Shown here: positions 25,306 to 35,310 of the stretch, piece by piece | How the letters are laid out: each line of letters opens with the position of its first letter | How positions within the stretch are numbered: the stretch's first letter is position 1 | Origin: an uncultured Phycicoccus sp. | Lineage (GTDB): Bacteria > Actinomycetota > Actinomycetes > Actinomycetales > Dermatophilaceae | Assembly (NCBI RefSeq): GCF_947495705.1 | Contig: NZ_CANLZR010000001.1 | Coordinates: 62,001-126,000 of the forward strand | DNA: 64,000 nt | Reading direction: 5' to 3' | Made by a program: the position numbers and the translations under genes | The notes under the pieces: generated by a model | What the model was told of the DNA's origin: nothing | Seen by the model: the letters and a program-made list of their open reading frames with translations, nothing else | Database searches by the model: none

Positions 25306-27369
25306 TCAGGACCGCTTCGACTCCGCCAGCCGCAGGAACTCCAGGTGCCGCTCGTAGTGGTCGAGGCAGTCGTGGATCACCTGGGCGTGGCCGTAGCCCA
25401 TGATGTCGTAGCCCTGGCCGCCGTCGGCCAGATGCACCTCGAGCCGGGCGTAGGTGTCGCGGCTCTGGATCATCCGGCCGCCGTAGGTCGGCACCGGTGA
25501 CATCTCGATCGCGACGCGGTAGACGAACACCGGGTCCTCCTGCGGGGTGCTCAGCGTCACCGTCGGGGTCTCGCCCTCGAGGTCGACCGCGCACGTCGTG
25601 ACCACGTCGTGGCGGCACAGCTCCTCGGCGACCTCCGCCAGCGCTGGGGCCACGACGTCGCGCAGGTGCTCGAGGGCGTCCTCGCGGTCGACGAAGTTCG
25701 TGGCCCGCGCCAGGCGGCCCTTCCACGTCGCGGCCCGGTCCTCCTTGGGCGAGGCGCTGCGGGCCGAGATCAGCGCGTGCATCGTGTGGTCGCGGCTGTC
25801 GACGCGTCGGCCCTCGACCCGCAGGGCGCGCAGCAGCCCCACCATGACGAGGACGAGCACGACGGCGAAGGGCAGCCCGAAGATGATCGTCGCGTACTGG
25901 AGGGCCACGATCCCGCCGACGAGCAGCATCGCGATGGTCAGCAGGCCCGTGGCCGCGGCCCAGGTGATGCGGAGCCACGGCGCGCCGTCCTCGGTGATCG
26001 AGCCGAGCCGGCTCGTCAGGTTCGCCATGACGAGGGCCCCGGAGTCGGCCGAGGTGACGTAGAAGAGCAGGCCGACGAAGAACGCGAGCCCGATCGCGGC
26101 CTGCCCGGCCGGGTAGCCGGACAGCAGCTCGTAGAAGCCGATGCCGGTGAAGTCCTGGGCGGTCTCCGCGAACGCGGTGTCCCCGCCGCGGATCCGGTCG
26201 ATGGCCGCGTTCCCGAAGATCGAGATCCACATGACGATGTAGAGGAACGGGATGATGAGCGTGCCGGCGACGAACTGCCGGATGGTGCGCCCGCGCGAGA
26301 TCCGGGCGAGGAACAGGCCGACGAACGAGGCCCACGCCACCCACCAGGCCCAGAAGAACAGGGTCCAGTAGCCCATCCACTCGACGTTGTCGACGAACGG
26401 GAACGTCTCCATCGTCTTCGCGGGGAAGGTGCGCAGGAAGTCGCCGACGTTCGCGACCGTGGCGTTGAGCAGCATGCTCGTCTTGCCGGTCACGAGGACC
26501 CAGGCGGCGAGCCCCAGCGCGAGGATGACGTTGAGCTGGGACAGGAAGCGGATGCCCTTGTCGACCCCGGTCGTCGCCGAGATCGCGGCCATGACGACGG
26601 CGAGCACGGCGAGGGCCACCTGGGCGCCCGTGCCGACGCCCACGCCGAACAGCACGTTGAGCCCCACGTTGAGGAAGACGACACCGATGCCGAGCGAGGT
26701 GGCGACCCCGAAGATCGTGCCGAGGACGGCGGCGGTGTCGACGGCGTGGCCGAGCGGGCCGTCGATCCGCTTCCCGAGCACGGGGGCCAGCGCCGAGCGC
26801 ACGGCGAGCGGCAGGTTGCGCCGGTAGCAGAAGTACCCGAGGGCGAGACCCATGAGCGCGTACATGCCCCAGCCGCTGATGCCGTAGTGGAACAGGGTCC
26901 AGACCGTCGCCTCACGCGCGGCCTCGACCGACTCGGGGGCCGCGGCGCCGGCCGGCGGGGCCATGTACTGCGTCGCCGGCTCGACGACGGAGAAGAACAT
27001 CACGTCGGTGCCGATGCCGGCGGCGAAGAGCATCGAGGCCCACGCGAAGGTCGAGAACTCGGGCCGGGAGTGGTCGGGCCCGAGCCGGACGTGGCCGTAC
27101 CGGGACAGGCCGAGGCCGATGACGAAGACGAGGACGGCCGTCGCGAGCAGGACGTAGAACCACCCGAACCACTCGGTGACCCAGCCCGTCACCGTGCCCA
27201 GCCCGCTCTCGGCGGAGGTGGGGCTGACCAGGGCCCACGTCGCCATGAGCAGGACGCCGGCGAGGGAGGCGATGAACACCGGCATCCGCACCGGCGCGCC
27301 GCCGAGGAAGCCGGGGCCGACCGGCGGAGGGGTCCGGTGGTCGGCGGCGGGGGCGTCGGTGGTGGTCAT
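25306..27369 (-). CDS. BCCT family choline/glycine betaine transporter
   Basis: A 687-residue betaine-choline-carnitine transporter. The hydrophobic core (about residues 30-520) has the family features GIGTDVMFFSVVEPATQY and HYGISGWGMYALMGLALGYF, and is followed by a 170-residue hydrophilic C-terminal domain of the BetT kind. GAGGAG precedes ATG 27369 by 5 bases. It is the third gene of a betB-betA-transporter operon, 31 bases after the dehydrogenase, which argues for uptake of choline or betaine for use as a nutrient or osmoprotectant. Choline versus betaine specificity cannot be told from sequence. Confidence 0.92.
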   Translation of the reverse strand: MTTTDAPAADHRTPPPVGPGFLGGAPVRMPVFIASLAGVLLMATWALVSPTSAESGLGTVTGWVTEWFGWFYVLLATAVLVFVIGLGLSRYGHVRLGPDHSRPEFSTFAWASMLFAAGIGTDVMFFSVVEPATQYMAPPAGAAAPESVEAAREATVWTLFHYGISGWGMYALMGLALGYFCYRRNLPLAVRSALAPVLGKRIDGPLGHAVDTAAVLGTIFGVATSLGIGVVFLNVGLNVLFGVGVGTGAQVALAVLAVVMAAISATTGVDKGIRFLSQLNVILALGLAAWVLVTGKTSMLLNATVANVGDFLRTFPAKTMETFPFVDNVEWMGYWTLFFWAWWVAWASFVGLFLARISRGRTIRQFVAGTLIIPFLYIVMWISIFGNAAIDRIRGGDTAFAETAQDFTGIGFYELLSGYPAGQAAIGLAFFVGLLFYVTSADSGALVMANLTSRLGSITEDGAPWLRITWAAATGLLTIAMLLVGGIVALQYATIIFGLPFAVVLVLVMVGLLRALRVEGRRVDSRDHTMHALISARSASPKEDRAATWKGRLARATNFVDREDALEHLRDVVAPALAEVAEELCRHDVVTTCAVDLEGETPTVTLSTPQEDPVFVYRVAIEMSPVPTYGGRMIQSRDTYARLEVHLADGGQGYDIMGYGHAQVIHDCLDHYERHLEFLRLAESKRS

Positions 27370-27400
27370 GGGCTCTCCTCGGCGACGGTGCGGCGGTCGG

Positions 27401-29152
27401 TCAGTGTCGGGTGGGCGGGTCGAGCGGGCTGCCGGCACGCAGGTCGTACCAGGGCGCGTCCGACGGCGGGAGCGGCGTGGCGCCGGTGATGAGGTCCGAC
27501 GCCTTCTCGGCGAGCATCATCACGGGGGCGTAGATGTTGCCGTTCGTCACGTACGGCATCGCCGAGGCGTCGACGACGCGCAGGCCCTCGGTGCCGTAGA
27601 CCCCCATCGTCGTGGGGTCGAGGACGGACAGGTCGTCGACGCCCATCCGGGCCGTGCAGCTGGGGTGCAGCGCGGTCTCGGCGTCGTCGCGCACCCAGTC
27701 GAGGATCTGCTCGTCGGTCTCGACCTGGGGCCCGGGCGAGATCTCGCCACCGTCGTACGGCGCGAGCGCCGGCTGGCGCATGATCTCGCGGGTGACCCGG
27801 ATGGCCTCGACCCACTCGCGCCGGTCCTGGTCGGTCGAGAGGTAGTTGAACAGCAGGGCCGGCTTCTGCCGGGGGTCCGCGCTGCGGATGCGGCACGTAC
27901 CGCGGGCGTCGGAGTACATCGGGCCGATGTGCACCTGGTAGCCGTGCCCCTCGATGGGGCTCGACCCGTCGTAGCGGATCGCGATCGGCAGGAAGTGGAA
28001 CATGAGGTTGGGGTAGTCGACGTCGTCGTTGCTGCGGACGAAGCCGCCGCCCTCGAAGTGGTTCGTCGCACCGAGGCCCTTGCGGAAGAACAGCCAGTCG
28101 GCGGCCAGCTTGGGCCGGTTTCTGTACGCGAGCCCGGGGGCGATCGACACCGGCTGGGTGCATGCGTGCTGGATGTAGACCTCGAGGTGGTCCTGGAGGT
28201 TCTCGCCGACACCGCGTAGGCCCGAGACGACGTCGATGCCGAGCGGCCGGAGCAGCTCGGGGGCGCCGACGCCGGACAGCTGGAGCAGCTGCGGGGTGTT
28301 GATGGCGCCGCCGCAGAGGATGACCTCGCCGGCCCGCACCGTGTGCTTCCGGCCGAGGGCCGAACACTCGACCCCGACGGCGCGGGTGCCCTCGAAGAGG
28401 ACGCGGGTCGTGAGCGCCAGCGTGCGCACGTGCAGGTTGGGACGGTCGATCACGGGGTGGAGGTAGGCGCGGGAGGCCGACAGCCGCCGGCCCCGGGAGA
28501 CGTTGCGGTCGAACGGCGCGAAGCCCTCCTGCCGGTAGCCGTTGACGTCGGTGGTGCGGGGGTACCCGGCCTGCTCGGCCGCCGCGAAGAACGCGCCGAA
28601 CAGCGGGTTCGTGGCGGGGCCACGCTCCATCCGCAGCGGCCCGTCGCCGCCGCGCCACTCGTCGGCGCCGGCGACGCAGGTCTCCATCCGCTTGAAGTAG
28701 GGCAGGCAGTGCGCGTAGTCCCAGTCCGCCATGCCCTCGTCGGCGCCCCAGCGCTCGTAGTCGCGGGGGTTGCCACGCTGGAAGATCATCCCGTTGATCG
28801 AGCTGGAGCCGCCGAGCACCTTGCCACGGGCGTGGTAGACCTTGCGCCCGTTCATGTGCGGCTCGGGCTCGGACTCGTACTGCCAGTCGTAGAAGCGGCT
28901 GCCGATGGGGAACGGCAGAGCAGCGGGCATGTGGATGAACGGGTCGATCCGGTAGTCCGAGCGGCCCGCCTCGAGGACGAGCACCGAGGTGCCGGGGTCG
29001 GCGGAGAGCCGGTTGGCGATGACGGAGCCGGCGCTGCCGCCGCCGACGACGACGACGTCGACCCGGTCGGGGACCTCGGCCAGCGTCGTCCGGTCGCGCA
29101 GCCGGGCCGCGACGTCGGCGGCACGCTCGGCGGCCTGGGCGAGGCGGCTCAC
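27401..29152 (-). CDS. betA: Choline dehydrogenase-like GMC oxidoreductase
   Basis: A 583-residue FAD-dependent GMC-family oxidoreductase. It has the dinucleotide-binding [19 protein letters not shown] after a 30-residue extension, the GMC signature around [23 protein letters not shown], and a C-terminal half with [12 protein letters not shown] and [13 protein letters not shown] carrying the catalytic His region. The GTG at 29152 overlaps the stop of betB. Adjacent betaine-aldehyde dehydrogenase and BCCT genes support oxidation of choline to betaine aldehyde, probably membrane-associated. Another alcohol substrate is possible but less likely. Confidence 0.9.
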   Translation of the reverse strand: MSRLAQAAERAADVAARLRDRTTLAEVPDRVDVVVVGGGSAGSVIANRLSADPGTSVLVLEAGRSDYRIDPFIHMPAALPFPIGSRFYDWQYESEPEPHMNGRKVYHARGKVLGGSSSINGMIFQRGNPRDYERWGADEGMADWDYAHCLPYFKRMETCVAGADEWRGGDGPLRMERGPATNPLFGAFFAAAEQAGYPRTTDVNGYRQEGFAPFDRNVSRGRRLSASRAYLHPVIDRPNLHVRTLALTTRVLFEGTRAVGVECSALGRKHTVRAGEVILCGGAINTPQLLQLSGVGAPELLRPLGIDVVSGLRGVGENLQDHLEVYIQHACTQPVSIAPGLAYRNRPKLAADWLFFRKGLGATNHFEGGGFVRSNDDVDYPNLMFHFLPIAIRYDGSSPIEGHGYQVHIGPMYSDARGTCRIRSADPRQKPALLFNYLSTDQDRREWVEAIRVTREIMRQPALAPYDGGEISPGPQVETDEQILDWVRDDAETALHPSCTARMGVDDLSVLDPTTMGVYGTEGLRVVDASAMPYVTNGNIYAPVMMLAEKASDLITGATPLPPSDAPWYDLRAGSPLDPPTRH

Positions 29153-30618
29153 GAGAACCACCCCGTGGGCGCCGGGTCGGTGTTCTCCCACACGTGCTTC
29201 AGCTCCTGGTACTCCTCGAGGCCGAGCTCACCGAGCTCGCGGCCGATGCCGGACTGCTTGTGACCGCCCCACTCGGCGGGGGCGACGTACGGGTGGTAGT
29301 CGTTGATCCAGACGGTGCCGAGGCGCAGGCGCCGGGCGACGCGCTGGGCCCGCTCTGCATCGGAGGTCCACACCGCGCCGGCGAGCCCGTAGATGGTGCC
29401 GTTGGCCAGGGCGACCGCCTCGTCCTCGGTGCGGAAGGTCTCGACGGTGAGCACCGGCCCGAACGACTCCTCCTGGACGACGTGCATGTCGACGCTGCAC
29501 CGGTCGAGCACGGTCGGGAGGTAGTAGTAGCCGTCCGCGAGGGCCGGGTCGTCGGGTCGGGCTCCGCCGCACCGGAGCCGGGCGCCCTCCGCGACCCCCG
29601 TGGCGACGTAGTCCTCCACCTTCTTGAGGTGCTCGGCGCTGGTCAATGAGCCGGTCTGGGCATCCTCGTCGAAGGGCGGGCCCATCCGGATGGTCCTGGC
29701 GCGCTCGACGATGGTGTCGACGACCTCCTCGGCACAGGACTCCTCGACGAGCAGCCGGGCGCCCGCGGAGCAGACCTGGCCGGAGTGCAGGAACACCGCG
29801 GTCATCGCGTTGTCGATCGCGGCGTCGCGGGGAGCGTCGGCGAAGACGATGTTCGGGTTCTTGCCGCCGAGCTCGAGGGCGACGCGCTTGACCGTCTTGG
29901 CCGCCTCGGTCATGAGGTGCTTGCCGACGGCGAGGCTGCCGGTGAACGAGACCATGTCGACCCGGGGGTCGGTGGACAGCGGTGCGGCGCAACCGGGCCC
30001 GGTGCCGAGGACGAGGTTGGCGACGCCGGCGGGGACGCCGGCCTCCTCGATGGCGCGGACCATGAGGATCGTCGAGTGCGGCGTGATCTCGCTCGGCTTG
30101 AGCACGAAGGTGTTGCCGGCCAGGAGGCACGGGGCGACCTTCCAGCTCGCCTGCAGCAGAGGGTAGTTCCACGGCGTGATGAGCGAGCAGACCCCGATGG
30201 GCTCGCGGTCGACGCGGCTGACGACGCCCGGCTGCCCGGGGTCGACGGTGCGCGAGCGCTCGACGTCCTCGCCCTTGCCGGCGTAGTGCCGGAAGACACT
30301 GACGACGTCGGCGACGTCCAGCTTCGCCTCGGCGAAGCGCTTGCCGGTGTCGAGTGCCTCGGCGCGCGCGATCTCGTCGGTGTGCCGCTCGAGGATCTCG
30401 GCGATACGTCCGACGGCCGCGGCACGCTCGGTGGGTGGGGTGTCGCGCCACCGGCCGTCGTCGGCGGCCCGCCGGGCGGCGTCGATCGCGCGCAGGGTGT
30501 CGGTCTCGTCCGCCTCGTCGACGTCCCCGACGACGGTGCCGTCCGCTGGGCAGACGATGGTGCGCCGGCCGCCTGCCGCGGCTCCGCCCCAGATGCCGTC
30601 GATGTAGAGGTCGTCCAT
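29149..30618 (-). CDS. betB: Betaine-aldehyde dehydrogenase
   Basis: A 489-residue NAD(P)-dependent aldehyde dehydrogenase. Visible are the cofactor segment [19 protein letters not shown], the Glu motif [12 protein letters not shown] and the catalytic Cys in [11 protein letters not shown]. Length and context fit betaine-aldehyde dehydrogenase, the second step from choline to glycine betaine. GGAAGGA precedes the ATG. It leads the operon betB-betA-transporter; no BetI repressor gene is adjacent. Confidence 0.92.
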   Translation of the reverse strand: MDDLYIDGIWGGAAAGGRRTIVCPADGTVVGDVDEADETDTLRAIDAARRAADDGRWRDTPPTERAAAVGRIAEILERHTDEIARAEALDTGKRFAEAKLDVADVVSVFRHYAGKGEDVERSRTVDPGQPGVVSRVDREPIGVCSLITPWNYPLLQASWKVAPCLLAGNTFVLKPSEITPHSTILMVRAIEEAGVPAGVANLVLGTGPGCAAPLSTDPRVDMVSFTGSLAVGKHLMTEAAKTVKRVALELGGKNPNIVFADAPRDAAIDNAMTAVFLHSGQVCSAGARLLVEESCAEEVVDTIVERARTIRMGPPFDEDAQTGSLTSAEHLKKVEDYVATGVAEGARLRCGGARPDDPALADGYYYLPTVLDRCSVDMHVVQEESFGPVLTVETFRTEDEAVALANGTIYGLAGAVWTSDAERAQRVARRLRLGTVWINDYHPYVAPAEWGGHKQSGIGRELGELGLEEYQELKHVWENTDPAPTGWFS

Positions 30619-30655
30619 CGCGGTCCTTCCCGTTGTCGGTCAGGGCAAGTGCTCC

Positions 30656-30685
30656 ACCTTGGCCGCATCGCGGCACAGCCGTCAA
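30656..30685 (-). promoter_or_regulatory. Candidate promoter of betB operon
   Basis: Read on the minus strand, TTGACG (30680-30685) and CAAGGT (30656-30661) are separated by 18 bases and lie about 40 bases before betB. The -35 is good and the -10 weak, which would suit an activated promoter. The 30619-30784 gap shows no other gene. Confidence 0.35.
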
Positions 30686-30784
30686 GGGTCGGAGAGTGCC
30701 GAGCACCCCGGGGCCGGCGGGCGTCCGTGGCGGCTACAGTCGACGTGCCTGATCTCCAGGCCGACGACCCCGGAAGAGGTGGGC

Positions 30785-31816
30785 ATGGCGCGCATTCTCG
30801 TGACGGGGGCGACGGGCTACGTGGGGAGCCGGCTGGTGCCCGTCCTGCTCGAGCGCGGCCACGAGGTGCGCAGCACCACGAGCGACCTCGGCCGGGAGCA
30901 GCCCTGGTGGGGTGAGCGTGTCGAGACGGTGGTCATGGACGCGCTCGACGCCGCCCAGGTCGCGGCCGCCTGCGAGGGCATGGACGCCGTCTACTACCTG
31001 ATCCACGGCATGGGCGGCGACGACTTCGCCCGCACCGACCGCCAGGCGGCGACCAACGTCGCGGACGCCGTGCGGGCGCGGGGCGTCGGCCGGGTCGTCT
31101 ACCTGTCGGGCATCGTGCCGGACGTCGCGGACGACGAGCTCTCGGAGCACATCACGTCGCGTCGCGAGGTCGAGCGCATCCTCGGCGCGAGTCCCGCGAC
31201 GGTGGTCGTGCTGCGCGCCGCGGTGCTGATGGGGAGCGGGTCCACGTCCTTCGAGATCATCCGGCAGGTCAGCCAGCGCATGCCGGTGCACACCGTCCCG
31301 ACCTGGATGGGCTCGCTGGTGCAGCCGATCGCCGTCGTCGACGTGCTCGAGGCGCTGGTCGGAGCGCTGGACTACGAGGGCCCGTCGCGCCACTTCGACG
31401 TGGGCGGCCCGGACCGGCTGCCGTACGACGAGCTGCTCGACGCGTACACCGAGTACGCGGGGCTCGACCGGCCGCAGGTCGCCGTGCCCCTGTTGCCCAC
31501 CTCGCTCGTCGGGACCCTGGTCGGCAGCCTCACCGATGTGCCCCGGCCCACGGTCGAGGCGCTCGTCGAGAGCCTGCGCCACGACATGGTCGCCGCGGAC
31601 GACGACTTCCGGCGCCACCTCCTGCCCGAGGGGTACCGCCTCGTCGGGCTGGCCGAGGCCATCCGCCGCTCGCTGGCCGAGCGTGCCACGCAGCCCGAGG
31701 ACGCCGACCCGATGGGGCCGCTCCCGCAGGACCCGGTGTGGGCCAGCGGCGGCGACGACCGGCCCGCCGTGGCGAAGGTCGTCGACGCGGTCAAGGACGT
31801 GCTGACCGACCCCTGA
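30785..31816 (+). CDS. NAD(P)H-binding SDR-type epimerase/dehydratase-like protein
   Basis: A 343-residue atypical short-chain dehydrogenase with an N-terminal Rossmann motif ILVTGATGYVGSRLVPVLL, an LIHGMGGDDF segment and RVVYLSGIVP. Members act on NAD(P)H and varied small molecules or serve as sensors; no specific substrate can be inferred. An AGAGG lies before the ATG at 30785. It diverges from betB but no functional link is visible. Confidence 0.85.
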   Translation: MARILVTGATGYVGSRLVPVLLERGHEVRSTTSDLGREQPWWGERVETVVMDALDAAQVAAACEGMDAVYYLIHGMGGDDFARTDRQAATNVADAVRARGVGRVVYLSGIVPDVADDELSEHITSRREVERILGASPATVVVLRAAVLMGSGSTSFEIIRQVSQRMPVHTVPTWMGSLVQPIAVVDVLEALVGALDYEGPSRHFDVGGPDRLPYDELLDAYTEYAGLDRPQVAVPLLPTSLVGTLVGSLTDVPRPTVEALVESLRHDMVAADDDFRRHLLPEGYRLVGLAEAIRRSLAERATQPEDADPMGPLPQDPVWASGGDDRPAVAKVVDAVKDVLTDP

Positions 31817-31849
31817 CCCCGCAGCCACCCGGTCGCTATCGTCAGGACG

Positions 31850-32854
31850 ATGGGGACGCTGGAGGAGACGGTCGACGGCGTTGCGGAGCGCACGGGGTTC
31901 TCCGGTGTCGTCCGGCTCGACCGCGGGGGAGTCACGGAGCTGTGCGCGGCCTACGGGCTCGCCGACCGGGCACACGGGGTCCGCAACACCGTCGAGACGC
32001 AGTTCGCGACCGCGAGCGGCTCCAAGGGTCTGACGGCGCTCGCCGTCCTCAGCCTGGTCGAGCAGGGGGTGCTGGCGCTCGGGACGACAGCACGCTCGCT
32101 GCTCGGCGACGACCTGCGGCTGGTCGCCGACGACGTGACGGTGGAGCACCTGCTGGCGCACCGGTCCGGGATCGGCGACTACCTCGACGAGGACGCCATC
32201 GAGGACATCGCCGACCACCTCATGCCGGTTCCGGTGCACGAGCTGGACACGACCGAGAGCTTCCTGCCGGTGCTCGACGGGCACGGCACCGTGTTCGCCG
32301 CGGGGGAGCGCTTCGCGTACAACAACGGCGGCTACGTGGTCCTCGCCCTGCTCGCCGAGCGGGCCAGCGGGGTCGGCTTCCACGAGCTGGTCCGCACGCT
32401 GGTGTGTGAGCCGGCCGGCATGGTCGACACCGCGTTCCTGCGGTCCGACGAGCTTCCCGGGCGGGCCGCCCGCGGCTACCTGCGCGCCGACGGTCTGCGC
32501 ACGAACGTGCTCCACCTCCCGGTGCTCGGCAGCGGCGACGGTGGCGTCTACTCGACCGCTGCCGACCTCAGCGCGTTCTGGGACTCGTTCTTCGCCGGCC
32601 AGATCGTCTCGCCCGAGCTGGTCGCCGAGGCGGTGCGACCCCGCAGCGAGTGGCCGGCGGCGGCTGAGCGCTTCGGTCTCGGCTTCCATCTGCACCCGGC
32701 CGGGGATGCGGTGTGGCTCGAGGGCCACGACGCGGGCGTCTCGTTCGCCAGCCTGCACCAGCCCTCGGCAGCCGTCACGTACACCGTCGTCTCCAACTGG
32801 TCCGAGGGCGCCTGGCCGATCCGCAGGCTGCTGGACGAGCGGCTCAGCGGCTGA
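31850..32854 (+). CDS. Serine hydrolase of the beta-lactamase (class C-like) family
   Basis: A 334-residue serine hydrolase with the SxxK catalytic motif at S56-G-S-K59 and a Y-x-N motif in FAYNNGGYVVLALLAE, followed by an HDAGVSF segment in place of the KTG box. There is no signal peptide, so it is likely cytosolic, an esterase or peptidase rather than an antibiotic-resistance enzyme. TATCGT (31837-31842) lies 7 bases before ATG: probably leaderless despite the short gap after the SDR gene. Repeat copy C follows it. Confidence 0.85.
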   Translation: MGTLEETVDGVAERTGFSGVVRLDRGGVTELCAAYGLADRAHGVRNTVETQFATASGSKGLTALAVLSLVEQGVLALGTTARSLLGDDLRLVADDVTVEHLLAHRSGIGDYLDEDAIEDIADHLMPVPVHELDTTESFLPVLDGHGTVFAAGERFAYNNGGYVVLALLAERASGVGFHELVRTLVCEPAGMVDTAFLRSDELPGRAARGYLRADGLRTNVLHLPVLGSGDGGVYSTAADLSAFWDSFFAGQIVSPELVAEAVRPRSEWPAAAERFGLGFHLHPAGDAVWLEGHDAGVSFASLHQPSAAVTYTVVSNWSEGAWPIRRLLDERLSG

Positions 32855-32882
32855 CGCGGCACTCGTGCGGCTGAGCCGCGTC

Positions 32883-32941
32883 GACGGGGTTGTCGGCGGC
32901 GGACCGGGAAACACCCGCGTCCCGCGCCGACAACCCGGTCC
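32883..32941. repeat. 59-bp interspersed palindromic repeat, copy C
   Basis: Left arm GACGGGGTTGTCGG (32883-32896), 29-base middle, right arm GCCGACAACCCGGTCC (32926-32941). Arms pair at 14 of 15 positions. It lies between the convergent serine hydrolase and serine dehydratase genes, where a bidirectional terminator would fit. Its middle starts CGGCGGACCGGG, similar to copies A and B. Confidence 0.75.
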
Positions 32942-32962
32942 TCGCGGAGCGACGAGCGGCGG

Positions 32963-34348
32963 TCAGCACTCGATGACGTTGACGGCGAGGCCGCCGCGCG
33001 CGGTCTCCTTGTACTTGACCTTCATGTCGCGGCCCGTGTCGCGCATCGTCTTGATGGCCTTGTCGAGGCTGACAATGTTGCGTCCGTCGCCGCGCAGCGC
33101 GATCCGCGCGGCGGTGATGGCCTTGACCGAGGCGACCGCGTTGCGCTCGATGCACGGGATCTGGACGAGCCCGCCCACCGGGTCGCACGTCAGGCCCAGG
33201 TTGTGCTCGATGCCGATCTCGGCGGCGTTCTCGACCTGCTTCGGGGTGCCGCCGAGCACCTCGGTGAGCGCGCCGGCGGCCATCGAGCACGCCGAGCCGA
33301 CCTCGCCCTGGCAGCCGACCTCGGCGCCGGAGATCGAGGCGTTCTCCTTGTACAGGGTGCCGATGGCGGCTGCGGTGAGGAGGAAGCGGACGACGCCCTC
33401 GTCGTCGGCGCCGGGCACGAAGCGCCGGTAGTAGTGCAGGACCGCCGGGATGATGCCGGCGGCGCCGTTGGTCGGGGCCGTGACGATGCGCCCGCCGCTG
33501 GCGTTCTCCTCGTTGACGGCGAGGGCGTACAGGGTGACCCAGTCCATCGCCGCGAGCGGGTCGCCGGGGTGCTCCTGGCGCAGCTGGCGCGCGAGCCGGG
33601 GTGCGCGGCGCTGGACCTTGAGCCCACCGGGCAGCACGCCGTCGGTGGCGCAGCCCGCGACGACGCACTCCTGCATCACCGACCACAGGTGCAGCAGGCC
33701 GTCGCGCACCTCCTGCTCGGTGCGCCACGAGGTCTCGTTGGCGAGCATGACGCCGCTGACCGGCAGCCCGCTCTCCTCGCACCGGGCGAGCAGCTGGTCG
33801 CCGGTGGTGAAGGGGTACCGGACGGGGGTGTGGTCGGGCACGATCTCGCCCTGTCCGACCTCGTCCTCGTCGAGGACGAAGCCGCCGCCGACGGAGTAGT
33901 ACTCGCGGGTGCGCAGGGGCTCCTCGCCGTCGGTGGGCTCGGCGGAGGCCCACGCCGTGAACCGCATCCCGTTGCTGTGGAACGGCAGGGAGGCTCGGCG
34001 GTGCAGGACCACGTCGGTGTCGGGGTCGCAGGCGATGTCGTGGGTACCGCCGAGGTGCAGCACGCGGGAGGCGCGCACGTCGTCGACGCGCCCCTCGGCG
34101 GCGCGCGGGTCGGTGGACTCGGGCGCCTCGCCCTCGAGGCCGAGCAGCACGGCCTTGACCGAGCCGTGCCCGTGGCCGGTGGCGCCGAGCGAGCCGAACA
34201 GCTCACCCCGCACCCGGCCGACGCGCTCGAGCAGCCCGTCGGTCCGCAACCCCGCGACGAAGGTGTGCGCGGCCCGCATCGGGCCGACGGTGTGCGAGCT
34301 GGAGGGCCCGATGCCCACGGAGAAGAGGTCGAACGATGAGATGGCCAT
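32963..34348 (-). CDS. sdaA: L-serine ammonia-lyase (iron-sulfur L-serine dehydratase)
   Basis: A 461-residue single-chain L-serine dehydratase that converts serine to pyruvate and ammonia with a [4Fe-4S] cluster. The N-terminal beta domain starts [20 protein letters not shown], and the C-terminal alpha domain has [40 protein letters not shown] and [19 protein letters not shown], with the cluster cysteines. Length is normal. Its placement between choline-oxidation genes and the dimethylglycine dehydrogenase block suits disposal of serine made from betaine-derived glycine and C1 units. Confidence 0.95.
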   Translation of the reverse strand: MAISSFDLFSVGIGPSSSHTVGPMRAAHTFVAGLRTDGLLERVGRVRGELFGSLGATGHGHGSVKAVLLGLEGEAPESTDPRAAEGRVDDVRASRVLHLGGTHDIACDPDTDVVLHRRASLPFHSNGMRFTAWASAEPTDGEEPLRTREYYSVGGGFVLDEDEVGQGEIVPDHTPVRYPFTTGDQLLARCEESGLPVSGVMLANETSWRTEQEVRDGLLHLWSVMQECVVAGCATDGVLPGGLKVQRRAPRLARQLRQEHPGDPLAAMDWVTLYALAVNEENASGGRIVTAPTNGAAGIIPAVLHYYRRFVPGADDEGVVRFLLTAAAIGTLYKENASISGAEVGCQGEVGSACSMAAGALTEVLGGTPKQVENAAEIGIEHNLGLTCDPVGGLVQIPCIERNAVASVKAITAARIALRGDGRNIVSLDKAIKTMRDTGRDMKVKYKETARGGLAVNVIEC

Positions 34349-34430
34349 GGCGGGGCCAGTGTGCCACCCCGCGGCGCGCCCTGGGGACGGGTGAACGGCC
34401 GCGTCGGAGCCAGCCGCTACCGTCGAGGAC

Positions 34431-35285
34431 GTGACGACGACGGGGGAGCAGGCCGGGCCGCAGCAGGCGGCGTTCCCCGGCATGCCCGAGCCGCTGTGGG
34501 GCGGCAGCCCGAGCAAGCTGCTCACCTTCCTCGACTGCCCGCGCCGCTACCGGATGGCCTACCTCGACCGGCCGCGGCCCCCGGCGCGGCCGCAGCGGGC
34601 GCACACCTCGCTCGGCATCGCCGTGCACAACGCCCTGCGCGACATCTGGGACCAGCCCGACCGGTCCCCGCAGTCCGGCGGGCGCCTCGTCGACAAGGCC
34701 TGGATCGACGTCGGCTTCCGCGACGGCGACCAGTCCCGGCGGTTCAAGGCGCGGATGCGCGAGGCCGTCACCGCCTACCTCGAGGCCGCCGGCCCGACCC
34801 CCCGGCCCATCGGCATCGAGCGCACCGTCTCGTTCGTCAGCGACGACCTGCGCATCCAGGGCCGCATCGACCGGCTCGACGACCGTGACGGCGAGCTCGT
34901 CGTCGTCGACTACAAGACCTCCCGGCAGGTCTCCACCGAGGACGAGGCGCGCACCTCCCTGCCGATGGCGCTGTACGCCGCTGCGGTGTGGAAGATGTTC
35001 CGGCGCCCGGTGCGCCGCGTCGAGCTGCACCACGTGCCGTCGGGCACCATCGCGGCCCACGAGCACACGGGGGAGTCCATCGGCCGGCACGTCGAGCGGG
35101 CCCGCTCGATCATGCGGGACGCCCGCCGCGCCGACGCCGACTACGCGCGCAACGGGGTGGAGTCGACGATGTTCCCCGCGGTCACCGGGCCGCTGTGCGG
35201 GTGGTGCGACCTGCGCGCCCACTGCCCCGAGGGGCAGGCCGCCGGGCCCGAGAAGTCCGACTGGGCCGCGCTCGACGACGACTGA
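34431..35285 (+). CDS. RecB family PD-(D/E)xK exonuclease-like protein
   Basis: A 284-residue protein of the RecB/Cas4-like nuclease family. Motifs: [20 protein letters not shown] with a first Cys, [12 protein letters not shown] (His of the nuclease core), IQGRIDRLD (Asp), [10 protein letters not shown] (the D-x-K core), and C-terminal [13 protein letters not shown] whose three Cys with Cys of DCPRRY probably bind a [4Fe-4S] cluster. It is an actinobacterial core-type gene, likely in DNA repair, with no CRISPR genes nearby. Start GTG 34431 follows TACCGT (34418-34423) by 7 bases. Confidence 0.9.
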   Translation: MTTTGEQAGPQQAAFPGMPEPLWGGSPSKLLTFLDCPRRYRMAYLDRPRPPARPQRAHTSLGIAVHNALRDIWDQPDRSPQSGGRLVDKAWIDVGFRDGDQSRRFKARMREAVTAYLEAAGPTPRPIGIERTVSFVSDDLRIQGRIDRLDDRDGELVVVDYKTSRQVSTEDEARTSLPMALYAAAVWKMFRRPVRRVELHHVPSGTIAAHEHTGESIGRHVERARSIMRDARRADADYARNGVESTMFPAVTGPLCGWCDLRAHCPEGQAAGPEKSDWAALDDD

Positions 35286-35310
35286 CCGCGGACAGTCGCG
35301 GGGCCGAGGG

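Noticed and set aside
34431-35285. Cas4 of a CRISPR system
   Set aside because: It has the RecB-nuclease core and cysteines of the Cas4-like superfamily, but no cas genes or arrays are nearby and single RecB-like genes of this kind are common in actinobacteria.
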